A stretch of DNA of 64,000 nucleotides from Leishmania donovani (Eukaryota > Euglenozoa > Kinetoplastea > Trypanosomatida > Trypanosomatidae): contig NC_018262.1 in NCBI RefSeq assembly GCF_000227135.1, positions 5,795 through 69,794 on the forward strand. Reading direction: 5' to 3'. The position numbers were made by a program, and so were the translations under genes. The notes beneath the pieces are model-generated. The model ran no database searches. It was given only the letters and a program-made list of their open reading frames with translations, and had not been told where the DNA came from. Positions 49,533 to 59,165 of the stretch are shown here, one piece after another (the first letter of the stretch is position 1; every line of letters begins with the position of its first letter).

Positions 49533-50639
49533 ATGATGCCCTTGTCGATACACGCGAGGACGTTTGTTCCGTCGTCGACGACCTACTCGCCGTCTGGAGC
49601 TAACGAGCAGACTGTTCATGCCGCTGACTCGAAGGACTGCGTTTGTATCGCCTTCTACGAGAACGGCAAGTGCCCGTATGGCTCTCACTGCGAGCACGCC
49701 CACCGCTTTTCGGAACTGAATACAGAGACCCAAATGAAATTACTCCGGAGCGTGCCAGTGGAGTCCATCCCGGCGCACTTCTTCGGCGCGTCTCACTCAC
49801 GGGACGAGATGCTAGCTGCCCTGAATGCCGTGCTACCGAGGACATTGACGGCAGAGTACGGCTGTTTTAGCCCCATCCACAGGGGCGAGGCGGAGCGTAC
49901 GGTCTCCACGCGTCGACGCCCCCCGGGAAAGGATCGCCAACTGGTGGTGCCGCACATTGGACCACAATCACCGACTCTTAATGCCGCCTCCCTTTCCAGT
50001 CGCACTTCTAGCAGCGCCGAGAGTCTTCACGTAGGTGGAAAACACCTGTCCAAGTGTTCGTCATCTCCCACGGCTGCCGCTTTCGCCGCTGCTGCTGCTC
50101 CCACCGCCGCGGACGCTGCGGCCTTTAAGATGCATCTGCCGCTCCGGTGCCGCTACCCGCATCGCTCGATTCCAGGCACCTACTACGATGTGCTGGCGCT
50201 TCCTCGTGACGCCTCGCAGGACGACATCATCGCTAAGTATCGCTCTTGGCAAAAGGACGGCTTCAAGCGCATGCGTCAGGTGGATCCTGTTGGGGCGGAG
50301 GCGGTGGACCGCATGATCGTGGAGGCGCGCAACGTGCTGGGAAACCCCATATTGCGCTCCGACTACGATCAGCAGCTGCCTTCTGCGCCAATGAAGCAGC
50401 AGCCATGGTCAGCCGCCTCGTGCGGCGCCGGCTTGACGAGTACGAGTACGACTCCAAGCAAGCACCACACTCAAGGACAGTCCTCCACGACGTCTTCTAC
50501 ATCCGAGGTGCACCACAGGTTGGGGGAATCGCACAAACTCCTCGGGCACAGCAGGAGCAACTCCAGCGTATATTACGCTGATTATGCGGCGCCTGTGGTG
50601 ACCATCTCCAGCCTGCACAATGGAGAGAGCATTTGGTAG
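49533..50639 (+). CDS. CCCH zinc-finger protein with a J-like domain lacking HPD
   Basis: 368 residues from the ATG pair at 49533/49536. An N-terminal CCCH finger is C38-x8-C47-x5-C53-x3-H57 (CIAFYENGKCPYGSHCEHAH), the class that binds RNA in trypanosomatid post-transcriptional regulators. Ser/Ala-rich linkers (about 130-205, an Ala run AAAFAAAAAPTAADAAAF) lead to a J-like domain at about 215-285: TYYDVLALPRDASQDDIIAKYRSWQKDGFK then EARNVLGNPILRSDYDQQ. The HPD tripeptide needed to stimulate Hsp70 is absent (DGF at that place), so it is unlikely to be a classical co-chaperone. The C-terminus is Ser/Thr/His-rich. Earlier in-frame Met codons at 49164 give a Pro/Leu-rich stretch and fall before the T-run acceptor at 49310, so they are excluded. 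Confidence 0.85.
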   Translation: MMPLSIHARTFVPSSTTYSPSGANEQTVHAADSKDCVCIAFYENGKCPYGSHCEHAHRFSELNTETQMKLLRSVPVESIPAHFFGASHSRDEMLAALNAVLPRTLTAEYGCFSPIHRGEAERTVSTRRRPPGKDRQLVVPHIGPQSPTLNAASLSSRTSSSAESLHVGGKHLSKCSSSPTAAAFAAAAAPTAADAAAFKMHLPLRCRYPHRSIPGTYYDVLALPRDASQDDIIAKYRSWQKDGFKRMRQVDPVGAEAVDRMIVEARNVLGNPILRSDYDQQLPSAPMKQQPWSAASCGAGLTSTSTTPSKHHTQGQSSTTSSTSEVHHRLGESHKLLGHSRSNSSVYYADYAAPVVTISSLHNGESIW

Positions 50640-52089
50640 TTGCGCGCTCTCTTTCCAGGTAACCGGTGCTTCGGTATAGATGCCTCCCCCCCCCCCACCC
50701 CCTGCACGACCCCTTGAGTGCTGAGGGGGCGTGACCGCCACTTCCACGGCGAACGTGCACGGGAGACGAAGGGTGAAGCACGGATGCGCTGGACGTCTGT
50801 GTGGTGGAGCAGAGCGTTGTGCGAAGGTGCATTCACCGAACAGAGTAGTCAGATCCTTGCCAGCTGAGCCGCCGCGTCATCGATGATGTCTGATCAATGG
50901 CGGTCTGGCATCCAGCGTCTCTTGCTCCGGTCCTGATACGCTTCATTTCGTGTTTAACACACGTCTTTCTAAAGACAGAATCCCCTGTTACTCGTCTCCC
51001 GATTTTTTCTTGTGCTTCTCTTCCCCTTCTTTGTGCGCACATGCGTGCAGTGTATCTAACCGAGTCGTTCTCTCTCACGTCGTCTTTGGGGCGTCTTTTT
51101 CTTCGCTTCATCTTGATGTTTACTTCCTTTTTCTGTCCGTGACGTGATTTTACATTCTCAGCGTCAACGACGATTTCCTTTTTTTTCTTTCAGTGGGTTG
51201 TGCGCTGCAACACCTGCTGTATCTCCACAAAGATGCACCAGCATATCGATTGTCTCTTCCGTTCTCATTTGGTGCACGGCGCTTTCGCTTTTCGACTTCA
51301 TTGTACGTCTGCAGACGCGCACACTCGTTTATGCCTTCAGCGCTCCCCTTCCTCGTGCGCGCCTCGTCGTTCCATCCCTCGTTTGATTTCGCATTTCCTA
51401 GAGTATTTACCCATCATTTTTCTATACAGGCACCCATTCCACCAGCTGGTCTTCTCTTCCCTCCTTTTCCACTTTTTTTTGCTTCTGTTGTTTGTTTTGT
51501 TTCGAATTAGATGCACTTCTTTCGTTTCCCTCCCTCGGTCTCAGTCTAGGTCTGCCTTATCCACCGTACCTTTCACATCTGTAAACGCGCACGCGCGCCA
51601 CCTTCACCCTTTTTCCCCCTTCGTACACTACCTCTTTCTTTTCTTGTAGGCGTGCCTCACTCTTGTTCTCGCGGTGTTCGGGCCACACACCGCAGTTTGT
51701 TCACTTGAGCTAAATCTCCTACGAAGGTGAAACACGTCAAAACCGATTAACGAGGGGGTGGGAAAAGAGGGGGCAACGCAGACATCTTTTGACGCTCCGG
51801 GTCTGCGAGGGTCATGCTCTTGCGAAAGAGGCGGGTCATTTGCCTGTGGTCGCGCGGTGCATGGAGAAGACGTCGAATGGACGGCCTTGAAACTGCACTA
51901 CGTGGCTGCTGCCATCACCGATGCTTCCCCCCCCCTTTTGCCGCTGGCGTCGTCGCCGTCTCCTTTCTCCCCCTCCCCCTCCGTTGCCGCTTGCTATGTA
52001 TCTCGACGCCTCCTCTTTTCTTTCCATATCCGTGTGTGCGTGTGTGTTTGTATGCTTACTCCGTTTAGATCTCTTACTTCTCCTTCGCA

Positions 52090-52617
52090 CTGATGACGAG
52101 GGACGCATCAGCGTCGTATTTCAGGGCCCGGCACCCGCTCTGTGTGGGAAAGCCATACAGCCCCCTACTTGCTGACAAATGCGGAACCACTTCTGGTGGT
52201 GGCAGGGTGGAGCGCCTACGACGGAGGGGGGGTCAGCGCGATGCATTGCCACAGATGTCGGCGGCCAGGCCCTGGACGGCGTTGCGCCGCAGCGACCTGC
52301 AATCGTGCACACGTTAGTGTCACCCGTATGATTAGGCAGAATGCCAAGGTGACTGGAACCTGCACTACCCGGGCCCCCACGCTGCCCACTGGAGTGGGGA
52401 GCCTGAGCCGCCCCGAGGGACGCACCAGGTGGGCGACTGGCATAGTGGGGGAGCGGCTGTGAGGCGACCTGCGAAGCTGGTGTGGGCAGGGCTTAAGGCG
52501 GGGAGGCCGTGCTCTTCGACGACTGAGTCGGCGCGTTGCTGAAACGTTGGTGTCTGGCGCTGCTTCGCACGAGTGGATGGGACCGTGAGAGGCCGGGGAG
52601 GGGTCGAGCCCGACTCA
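52090..52617 (+). mobile_element. SIDER2-like retroposon, copy B (plus strand, no A tail)
   Basis: Starts near 52090 with a short 5' part that is homologous to but diverged from copy A. The core 52134-52617 is 484 bp long and equals the core of copy A apart from about three mismatches by eye. After 52617 the sequences part: copy A continues to an A-rich tail, copy B does not have one. Orientation follows local transcription. Assigned to the SIDER2 group by size and by similarity to copy A. Confidence 0.65.
52134..52617 (+). repeat. Long inverted repeat, arm 2 (core of SIDER2-like copy B)
   Basis: 484 bp, the partner of 34569-35052; see that entry. The flanks diverge abruptly on both sides. 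Confidence 0.9.
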
Positions 52618-53499
52618 CGCGCTATGGCAGTGTAGACCTGTTTCAAATGCGAAAAACCTCTTTCTCCGTCTCCGCTGAATGACAGCTGTGCGCAATGCAG
52701 AAGTACGAGCGGCGTTTTGTACGCTTCCGCCGACTTCTCTGCCGTCATCTCTTTTCCGCTTTTTTTTTTCCGTCCTCTTCGGTCGCGACGCGCGAATCTC
52801 CTCGACCCTCTTCTATTAGCAGTTGGAAAGATGTGGCATGGACGCATGTTTTGGTGTATTGATTCAGGGTTCTTGTACTACACATTGGATTTGCTTATGG
52901 CGTAGCGCGACTGCGCGTTCGTACCCCCGTGTGCTCTTGTGTGGGGACGTGCATCCGTCCGTGTGGTCGGTCTGCCGGCATGCACGTACTCTTCTTCCGC
53001 CGCTCTTGCTTTCTTTTGTTTGCTCGCTTCTCCACTGTTGCGCGTCGTTCTCGCGCGCGGACCGGAGGCGAGTTACGCAGCCCAGGCAGAGACCCGCATG
53101 CCACGAAAGCAGCACTCCCACCAAATGTAAAAAAAAAATAATGCACCAGGGTGCCCCCTCTCCCCCGCCATACTCCGATGCTGTCGCGCATGACGCTCTT
53201 TACGTAGGTGGTTGCCGCACCTGGCGTGAACGTGCTCTCCCACTTCATGAGAACAAAGAAAAACTAGCAGAATACGTTTTTTTTTTTCGCTCGCACATCA
53301 CCAGCGCGTTACCGTCTAGTCGCCGAACTCACGCTCTCTCCAATCACGGAACAACATGCTGGCTGTATCACACCGTATGTGCTCACTATCCGTCAACAAC
53401 ACGTCCCCCTTCTCCATCTTGTATTCCATTGTTCATCCTTTTCCGGCACAAATTTGCGTTGTGCCCTCCCTCACCGCTCTCATCCCCACCACCTTGAAC

Positions 53500-53533
53500 A
53501 CTTCTTCCCCCCTCAAATGCACCCGTGCCACAG
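53500..53533 (+). promoter_or_regulatory. Probable spliced-leader acceptor of eL30
   Basis: Pyrimidine tract 53500-53513 (CTTCTTCCCCCCTC), AG at 53532-53533, 38 nt before the eL30 ATG at 53571. Short 5' UTRs are usual for ribosomal protein mRNAs of this group. Confidence 0.5.
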
Positions 53534-53570
53534 AGAAGTAGTTCCTTCAGCATCTTTCCGTCTCACAAAA

Positions 53571-53885
53571 ATGGCCAAGAAGACGAAGTCTAAGGTGGAC
53601 ACGATCAACGCCAAGCTCCAGCTGGTGATGAAGTCCGGTAAGTACGTGCTCGGCACGCAGCAGGCGCTGACGACCCTCCGCCAGGGCCGCAGCAAGCTGA
53701 TTGTGATCTCCAACAACTGCCCGCCGATCCGCCGCGCCGAGGTGGAGTACTACTGCACCCTCAGCAAGACCCCCATCCACCACTACTCTGGCAACAACCT
53801 GGACCTCGGTACGGCGTGCGGCAAGCACTTCCGCACGTGCGTCCTGTCCGTGACAAATGTTGGGGACTCTGACATCGCTGCTTAA
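53571..53885 (+). CDS. RPL30: 60S ribosomal protein eL30
   Basis: Large-subunit ribosomal protein with an L7Ae-type RNA-binding fold. 104 residues: MAKKTKSKVDTINAKLQLVMKSGKYVLGTQQALTTLRQGRSKLIVISNNCPPIRRAEVEYY, then SKTPIHHYSGNNLDLGTACGKHFR and the C-terminal strand TCVLSVTNVGDSDIAA. The 'KSGKY.LG..Q.L..LR.G..KL.I.[AS]NN.P.[LI]R..E.EYY' run is diagnostic. Length is as expected. The ATG at 53571 is chosen over the long upstream frame (53379), which is non-homologous. Codon use is strongly GC3-rich, as in highly expressed Leishmania genes. Confidence 0.97.
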   Translation: MAKKTKSKVDTINAKLQLVMKSGKYVLGTQQALTTLRQGRSKLIVISNNCPPIRRAEVEYYCTLSKTPIHHYSGNNLDLGTACGKHFRTCVLSVTNVGDSDIAA

Positions 53886-54712
53886 AGGAAGGATAATGTG
53901 AACGGACAGCTTCTCTGTTCTTTTTCGTTTTAATTTGCGATTGTTTCCCGAAGAAGAAAAACAACAATACCGAAAAGGGACGGAAAAATGTGCGCTTGAC
54001 AGAATGGCATGTGCGAAGTTGGCGGCAGCGCACGTGCACACCTGGTGATGGCAGCAGCGGCGACAGTATGCACGCATGCGCACACCTGGCAACGCCAGGG
54101 ACGGAAAGGGAAGAGGATAGAGAGGGTCAAGTGTCGGAGGAGGACAAGCACAGAAGGGGAGGGGCGAGGTCGTGACGGCGCGCGTGCTTGTTTTGCTCCG
54201 ACCTCTCTCTCCCTGTGTGTTCCCACCCTCTCTCTTGATGCTTATCTGCGCGTGTTTTGCATAGGCACACACGCGACCCGCGCTGTTGCTGTCCGCTGCC
54301 GTCATGCCACCTCCCGCATTTCCTCTCCTCTGCACCCGTAGTGCTCGACAATCGCAGTAACAAAAAAGCGTGCGCTTCTTTTACATGCTTCATGTCCGAC
54401 CCCTCTCCGTGGTGCGTTCACACTTCAGCGCGACCTCTTGCTCCTCCCCCACCCCCGCCCTTGCCTGATCTGCCAGAGTCGGCAGTACACCACCCTCTCG
54501 CTCTCGTCCTCCCTTGCTGCTCAATATCCACGCTGAGACACACACCCACGCAGACGCACCAAAAGCCAAGAAGGGGAGAGGGTGGGTGAAAGTGGGCGGA
54601 GGAAACCTCTTGCCGCGGTGTGCATCCGTCTGTCTGTCTGCTCCTTGCCTCTCTCGACGATTGGTGCTCGTTTGCTCTCTTAGTGCATATTCGATGCTTT
54701 ACATATTTCTAA
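53886..54712. other. Intergenic region
   Basis: 827 bp with pyrimidine-rich tracts, the best (54625-54680) ending at the acceptor of the next gene. No gene supported. Confidence 0.5.
54625..54683 (+). promoter_or_regulatory. Probable spliced-leader acceptor (pyrimidine tract + AG)
   Basis: Long C/T tract from about 54625 with few interruptions; AG at 54682-54683, 30 nt before the ATG at 54713. Confidence 0.6.
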
Positions 54713-56854
54713 ATGAGCACCTCAACTCGTCGCATCAGCGTCACCTCGGAGCAGCTGCAGAGCGACGCTCTTCGCGCCCAGCTCTTCAGTGCGTGCTGCG
54801 CGTACGGCGTTGTGGAGTGGGCGCAGTACCAGGAGGACCCGAACTACAACACCACCACAGTGCACATTCAGTTCCAGAAGCTGTCCAGCGCCGACCGTCT
54901 CCGCAGCGACGTGCAGCAGCGAGGGCGCCTTTGGCAGATCGAGAGCGAACCGGCGGCGCTGTGCGTGGGTACGGATGTTCTACTGAGCGCTGCGGAGGTG
55001 CTGCGCCTTGGCCGTCTCACCGCTGCACTGCCCGGCTTTGCATGCACGGCACTTATAGGCGTCACTGTAAGCAACACAAGCACCGCGGCAACGGCGAAGC
55101 AGACGCCGTCGCTGCCTACATTTGAGGAGAAGAGCTTTCTGCTGCACGGCCGCAGCACCGCATCGCGCACCACCCCCGCTTCTTCCAAGGTCACAGCCGA
55201 GCAGGAGGCTGCCCTATGGTCTGGGTTCGAACAAGAATCCTCTGAGGTGCGCCACAGCTGCCTCGGCCCGTACTGCGCAGTGCTTCATTTTGGCTCCCCG
55301 CGCGATGCCAATGAGTTTCTCTGCCAGCACCAACTCATTTTGGCGGAGCAGCACAGCGTGTACGCCATTCACGTTGGCACCGCACCCGGCTGCGCATTAG
55401 CGGTCGCGCTGCCAAAAATGTTGGCACGGCACGCGCTTGCCGACTGTGCCGTCGATGGGCGCGTGGTGCGCGGCTACGTGGTGGCCATGCACTCTAGCAC
55501 GTACTGCGTGGTGGATGCTGGCCTCTATCCATCCGCTGATCAGGCAAGCATCACCACGCTAGTTCACACGCACACCAACTTCTTAAGCGTATCACTAGGG
55601 GACGAGGTGCAGGTGCAGCTGTCCGCCAGTGGGGGGCTGACAATGGCTGAGAAAGGGATGGTCGGGGGCAAGCTGCTGCGCGTCACCAGCGCCTCTGCTT
55701 TTTCAACTCGCCGCTCCGTTACCAAGGCGCAGCTACCCAATACTGCTGCTCGCACCCTTCGCACCTCCAACCTAGCGCATGGCTTAGTTGGCGCTGCTTC
55801 ATCGCCGCACCAGCCGCAGGCGAGACCTGCCAGTGGAGGCAGGGCAACGGATGTGGCGGGGGCGGTAAGGCGCGGCACGCTCAACAACAAGCCAAACGCG
55901 ACAGTCACCGGTGGTGGTAATGGTGGTGCAGTTACATCCAAGCCTGCAGGCGGAGCTGCTGCCAAGGCACTTGCCAGCAAGCTTTTCAGGAGTATTCAGC
56001 AGAAGAGAAGTAGCGGCGGAGACAGTGAGGGCAACTCCGCGGAACGCATCTGCGCCTACCCAGCCGGCCTAGGCGCGTACGCGCGGCTGCTGGTGCGCGT
56101 AGAGCGGATCGAAGAGGATGGCCTGCACGCCCGCTGCGTCGACGACGCCGAAAACTGCGGCTACGCCGGGCCCGTTTTCATCCCTGCCGCGTTTGTGCCG
56201 GCTGACACCAGCAGCACCGGTCAGGGATGGCGGACGTTTGCGGTTGTAGGGGAGCGCATGCATGTGGCGCTGCTTTACATGGTGGCCGTGGGTGGCAGCG
56301 CCGCAACCATGCGTGGCGTTGCCTCCAAAAAGGAGGCGGATCTTCGCCACGCGGCAGCAGCCGCGGTGAGGGTCACGCCAGGAGACGTGGAGGGCGCCTC
56401 GGTTACGGCGGGGACGACAGTAATGGCAATGACCATGCTGAAGCTTTCTGCCGGCGATCTCGGTGTCCCGGCGGCCGACCACACATCCCCATACTTCCCC
56501 GCCTTTCTTCTCTACCCAGGGCTGCACGCGCCAGCGTCGCTGCGCCAAACGGTGCTTCTGCTGCCCTCGTCCGACCTGGGCTCGCTGGACCCCGCAACCC
56601 TCTCCACCTTGCCGGCGTCTCTCATTGTGTCAGAGGTGGTGAACGACGTGATGCGTGGGCAGTACGCCGTGGTAGTACCATGCGCAGTCTACGCCGCGCG
56701 CCAAGCTCAGCGCGCGGCCGCACAAGAGCAGCGCAAGACGGCTGAGGTGGACGAGGTGAAGCGCCGATTGGCGGCGGTCATGGGGCAAGACATCCTTAAG
56801 GTGCTGAACGCCGAGGATGGGCCAGCTGCTAAGCGTCCCCGCGCCGGGGACTGA
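54713..56854 (+). CDS. Hypothetical protein, 713 aa; possible RRM-like N-terminus
   Basis: ATG at 54713 to TGA at 56854. The N-terminal 90 residues (QLFSACCAYGVVEWAQYQEDPNYNTTTVHIQFQKLSSADRLRSDV) have the strand-helix-strand look of an RNA-recognition motif, though the consensus RNP sequences are missing. A second folded region (about 225-330, DCAVDGRVVRGYVVAMHSSTYCVVDAGLYP...VSLGDEVQVQLS) resembles an OB/S1 beta barrel. A Gly/Ala/Ser-rich linker (about 340-450) follows, then a third folded region with PGLHAPASLRQTVLLLPSSDL. The C-terminus has a short helix (RAAAQEQRKTAEVDEVKRRLAAV) and a basic end AKRPRAGD, which may be a nuclear signal. Two nucleic-acid-binding-like folds and an NLS-like tail suggest a nuclear RNA factor, but this is inference and I recognise no homologue. 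Confidence 0.85.
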   Translation: MSTSTRRISVTSEQLQSDALRAQLFSACCAYGVVEWAQYQEDPNYNTTTVHIQFQKLSSADRLRSDVQQRGRLWQIESEPAALCVGTDVLLSAAEVLRLGRLTAALPGFACTALIGVTVSNTSTAATAKQTPSLPTFEEKSFLLHGRSTASRTTPASSKVTAEQEAALWSGFEQESSEVRHSCLGPYCAVLHFGSPRDANEFLCQHQLILAEQHSVYAIHVGTAPGCALAVALPKMLARHALADCAVDGRVVRGYVVAMHSSTYCVVDAGLYPSADQASITTLVHTHTNFLSVSLGDEVQVQLSASGGLTMAEKGMVGGKLLRVTSASAFSTRRSVTKAQLPNTAARTLRTSNLAHGLVGAASSPHQPQARPASGGRATDVAGAVRRGTLNNKPNATVTGGGNGGAVTSKPAGGAAAKALASKLFRSIQQKRSSGGDSEGNSAERICAYPAGLGAYARLLVRVERIEEDGLHARCVDDAENCGYAGPVFIPAAFVPADTSSTGQGWRTFAVVGERMHVALLYMVAVGGSAATMRGVASKKEADLRHAAAAAVRVTPGDVEGASVTAGTTVMAMTMLKLSAGDLGVPAADHTSPYFPAFLLYPGLHAPASLRQTVLLLPSSDLGSLDPATLSTLPASLIVSEVVNDVMRGQYAVVVPCAVYAARQAQRAAAQEQRKTAEVDEVKRRLAAVMGQDILKVLNAEDGPAAKRPRAGD

Positions 56855-57284
56855 GATGTGGCTTAATCACCCCGACGCAGCGCGTTGGCCCATATACCTT
56901 TCACACACATATACACATCCCCCCAACGAAGAAAAAGCACTTGCGCGCCTTGGAGCAAGTGCTAGGGGGCCCTGGTGGTACCGGAACGGCACTGATGGTG
57001 ATCCATCGCATACGCAGCCCCATTTTCCGATGTCCCATTCCGTGCTCTGCCGACATGCGACGCGCCAGCGCACCCACTTCACCCCATACGCCTTTTCTCT
57101 CTCACCGGAACTCTCTTTCGTGCGCTGCATGACGTCGACCATATTCTTTCAGAATGACCAGAAGCCTCGGCAATCAACGCCCCGATACGCTAGCCGCCGC
57201 TACGTGCGCGTTGCGCTATCCACGATTGTGGGTTGCCTCCTCTGCCCCACGTGGACTCTGCAATCTTGCGCGAGCTGAGCGTGA
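56855..57284. other. Intergenic region
   Basis: 430 bp with CA-rich patches (56900-56935) and pyrimidine stretches; nothing further. Confidence 0.5.
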
Positions 57285-59165
57285 ATGGATGAGGCGACCC
57301 TCAACACGCTGCTCCTCAGTGGTGAATGCGATGTTCAGTGGGGCTCGCGAGGCACGCTGACGGTCCGCCGCACTGTTGAGCTGCACTCCAACAACATCCT
57401 TTACTGCTTCGAGGAGCCGAAGAACTCGATGGCGAAGCACATTAGGGAAAAGGTGTACGTAGAGGGTTGCCACGTTGTCGACGGTGGCGCCTACAACGAC
57501 GCAGGCGAGCGACTGCTTCTGTTTTTGGCTAACCATGACTACTCCGAGAAGGTCGATCTGCTCGGCAACCACCAAGCCTACATATTCGCTGCAGAGCAGA
57601 CGACTCACAATGCGCCACTGGGACAGGCTACACAACGTGCATCGATGTCGACGCTGCCGAACGCCAACTACATGGTGCAGCTTTTTCTCTGCGATAAAAT
57701 GGTCAAGTGGCGCCTGCTACAGGCGATTCAGAGAGCCTCAAAGGAGTATCTGCAGCTGTTTCCGGACACGGACACAGCACTCGCACTGTCCGCGGCGCGA
57801 ACGGTGGGCGACGGCTGCATACACGCAGGACGGCCGACGGTAGCGGGGCCGCCGGCCTCCGGTGTACCGAACCCCTTCGAGTCGAAGGTACTGGCCCGGC
57901 CCTCCGCCAACCCTTACCACTCACGCACGGAGTCCGGCATCAGCGTCTTGTCCGATCACGAGGTGCTGCAGCTGTCGGACGTGCTACGCGAGTACGAGGC
58001 ACTCCAGGAAAGCAAAAGAAGGTTAGGTGCCGTGATGACCTCATCTCCGCCGCAGCCGAAGGGAGAGGAGGAGGGCGTGCGCAAATCCACATCGGATGAC
58101 CAGGGCTTGGAGGCGGCGGCGTGCGTGGCGGGAAATGCAGCGGAATTAGCCGTGACACTGTCTGAGTTGCAGTCTAGAGCACCAGCACGCCTCCAGCACT
58201 CTCCTCTCTACGAGAGGTGCATCAAGAGCAAACCAGCCAACAAGATCTGTGCGGACTGCGGCGAGCCTTTCCCGTCATGGTGCATCCTGCAGCCGTTTGG
58301 CGCCTTTGTGTGCATCCAGTGCATCGGCGTGCATCGAAAGCTGTGGTCGAACAAGTGCCGTAGCGCAGAGCTCGACCGGTGGCCAGACAGCGACATCGAG
58401 TTCATGAAGGCACGTGGCAACGACGTCGTGAACGACGAGTTGGAGTACTACGTGGCTCTTCCGAGTGACAGTGTTGAGTTTGCGTTGCACGCACAGCCGG
58501 TCGTGAAGCCCGTGCTGTCGTTTTCCTCCGCTGAGGTGCGTGAGTCGTTCCTTCGGTGGAAGTACGAAGAGCTGTTCTTTACACGGAGGCGGCACCCGAC
58601 TGCGACAAGGCCGCTGCCGCCGCTCCCAGACCCGGCTGGGCTCGAACGCTCTCGCCTTGCTACCACCACTGCCACTTCAGAGGCGGAGGGCTACGCCAGC
58701 GCCGTCTCTTTTGGCGCCGCCGCACGACTTCAGCAGCAGCCATTCTTTCTTGACCAGGGCCCTCCACGATATGCGGGGCTGCTAGACATTGTTGTCAAAG
58801 AGCTGGTGGGACCGGAGTCGATTAAGGGCGCAGTATGCGTGCTGACAAACGGCTTTCAAACTCTCCGCACTCAGGAAAGCCGCCAGCTGCTGCATATGCG
58901 ACACTCCACCGCGTGGGATGAGCACCTGCAGGTTGGCATAGAGGGGGCAGGACAGAAGCCGCTCTACTGCACCGTGTATCGCGGGAGAGGGGAACTGCTG
59001 GCCGCTGCAGAGATGTGGATGAAAGGGGACGTTTTCCAGCCAGGCACCAGCTGCATGTTCGCCTTGAAGCTGGTCTGGAGTCAGCTCCACAAGAAGCCCA
59101 GCCAGCGTACGCCGGGAGAGTCGTGGACGATTACGTTCTTGACCTCGTACCAACGGCTGGCGTGA
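57285..59165 (+). CDS. ArfGAP protein with N-terminal PH-like and C-terminal C2-like regions
   Basis: Stimulates GTP hydrolysis on ARF-type GTPases in membrane traffic. 626 residues. The N-terminal region (about 8-150, GECDVQWGSRGTLTVRRTVELHSNNILYCFEEP... to WRLLQAIQRASKEYLQLF) looks like a PH domain. A low-complexity linker follows. The ArfGAP zinc finger is C322-x2-C325-x17-C343-x2-C346 (CADCGEPFPSW...VCIQCIGVHR), with the arginine finger R351, followed by LDRWPDSDIEFMKARGNDVVNDELEYY. The region 500-620 (LLDIVVKELVGPES..., VCVLTNGFQTLRTQ..., WDEHLQVGIEGAGQKPLYCTVY) resembles a C2 domain, as in plant and fungal ArfGAP-C2 proteins. The ATG at 57285 is the first in frame. ARL2 in this window is not an expected target. 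Confidence 0.92.
   Translation: MDEATLNTLLLSGECDVQWGSRGTLTVRRTVELHSNNILYCFEEPKNSMAKHIREKVYVEGCHVVDGGAYNDAGERLLLFLANHDYSEKVDLLGNHQAYIFAAEQTTHNAPLGQATQRASMSTLPNANYMVQLFLCDKMVKWRLLQAIQRASKEYLQLFPDTDTALALSAARTVGDGCIHAGRPTVAGPPASGVPNPFESKVLARPSANPYHSRTESGISVLSDHEVLQLSDVLREYEALQESKRRLGAVMTSSPPQPKGEEEGVRKSTSDDQGLEAAACVAGNAAELAVTLSELQSRAPARLQHSPLYERCIKSKPANKICADCGEPFPSWCILQPFGAFVCIQCIGVHRKLWSNKCRSAELDRWPDSDIEFMKARGNDVVNDELEYYVALPSDSVEFALHAQPVVKPVLSFSSAEVRESFLRWKYEELFFTRRRHPTATRPLPPLPDPAGLERSRLATTTATSEAEGYASAVSFGAAARLQQQPFFLDQGPPRYAGLLDIVVKELVGPESIKGAVCVLTNGFQTLRTQESRQLLHMRHSTAWDEHLQVGIEGAGQKPLYCTVYRGRGELLAAAEMWMKGDVFQPGTSCMFALKLVWSQLHKKPSQRTPGESWTITFLTSYQRLA

Larger units (their letters stand above)
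50640..53570. other. Long intergenic region with SIDER2-like copy B
   Basis: 2931 bp, the longest spacer in the plus-strand unit. It has a C-run at about 50686-50696, very pyrimidine-rich stretches (51090-51660), the SIDER2-like element near 52090-52617, and a T11 run at about 53279-53289. Long frames on both strands are shadows of low-complexity DNA or of the repeat. The first part is presumably the 3' UTR of the CCCH/J gene, where SIDER2 elements commonly sit and destabilise mRNAs (established knowledge). Confidence 0.6.

Noticed and set aside
52823..53497. 224-aa plus ORF upstream of eL30
   Set aside because: Pro/Ser/His low complexity across pyrimidine-rich spacer; no splice-acceptor arrangement that would make it the main ORF.
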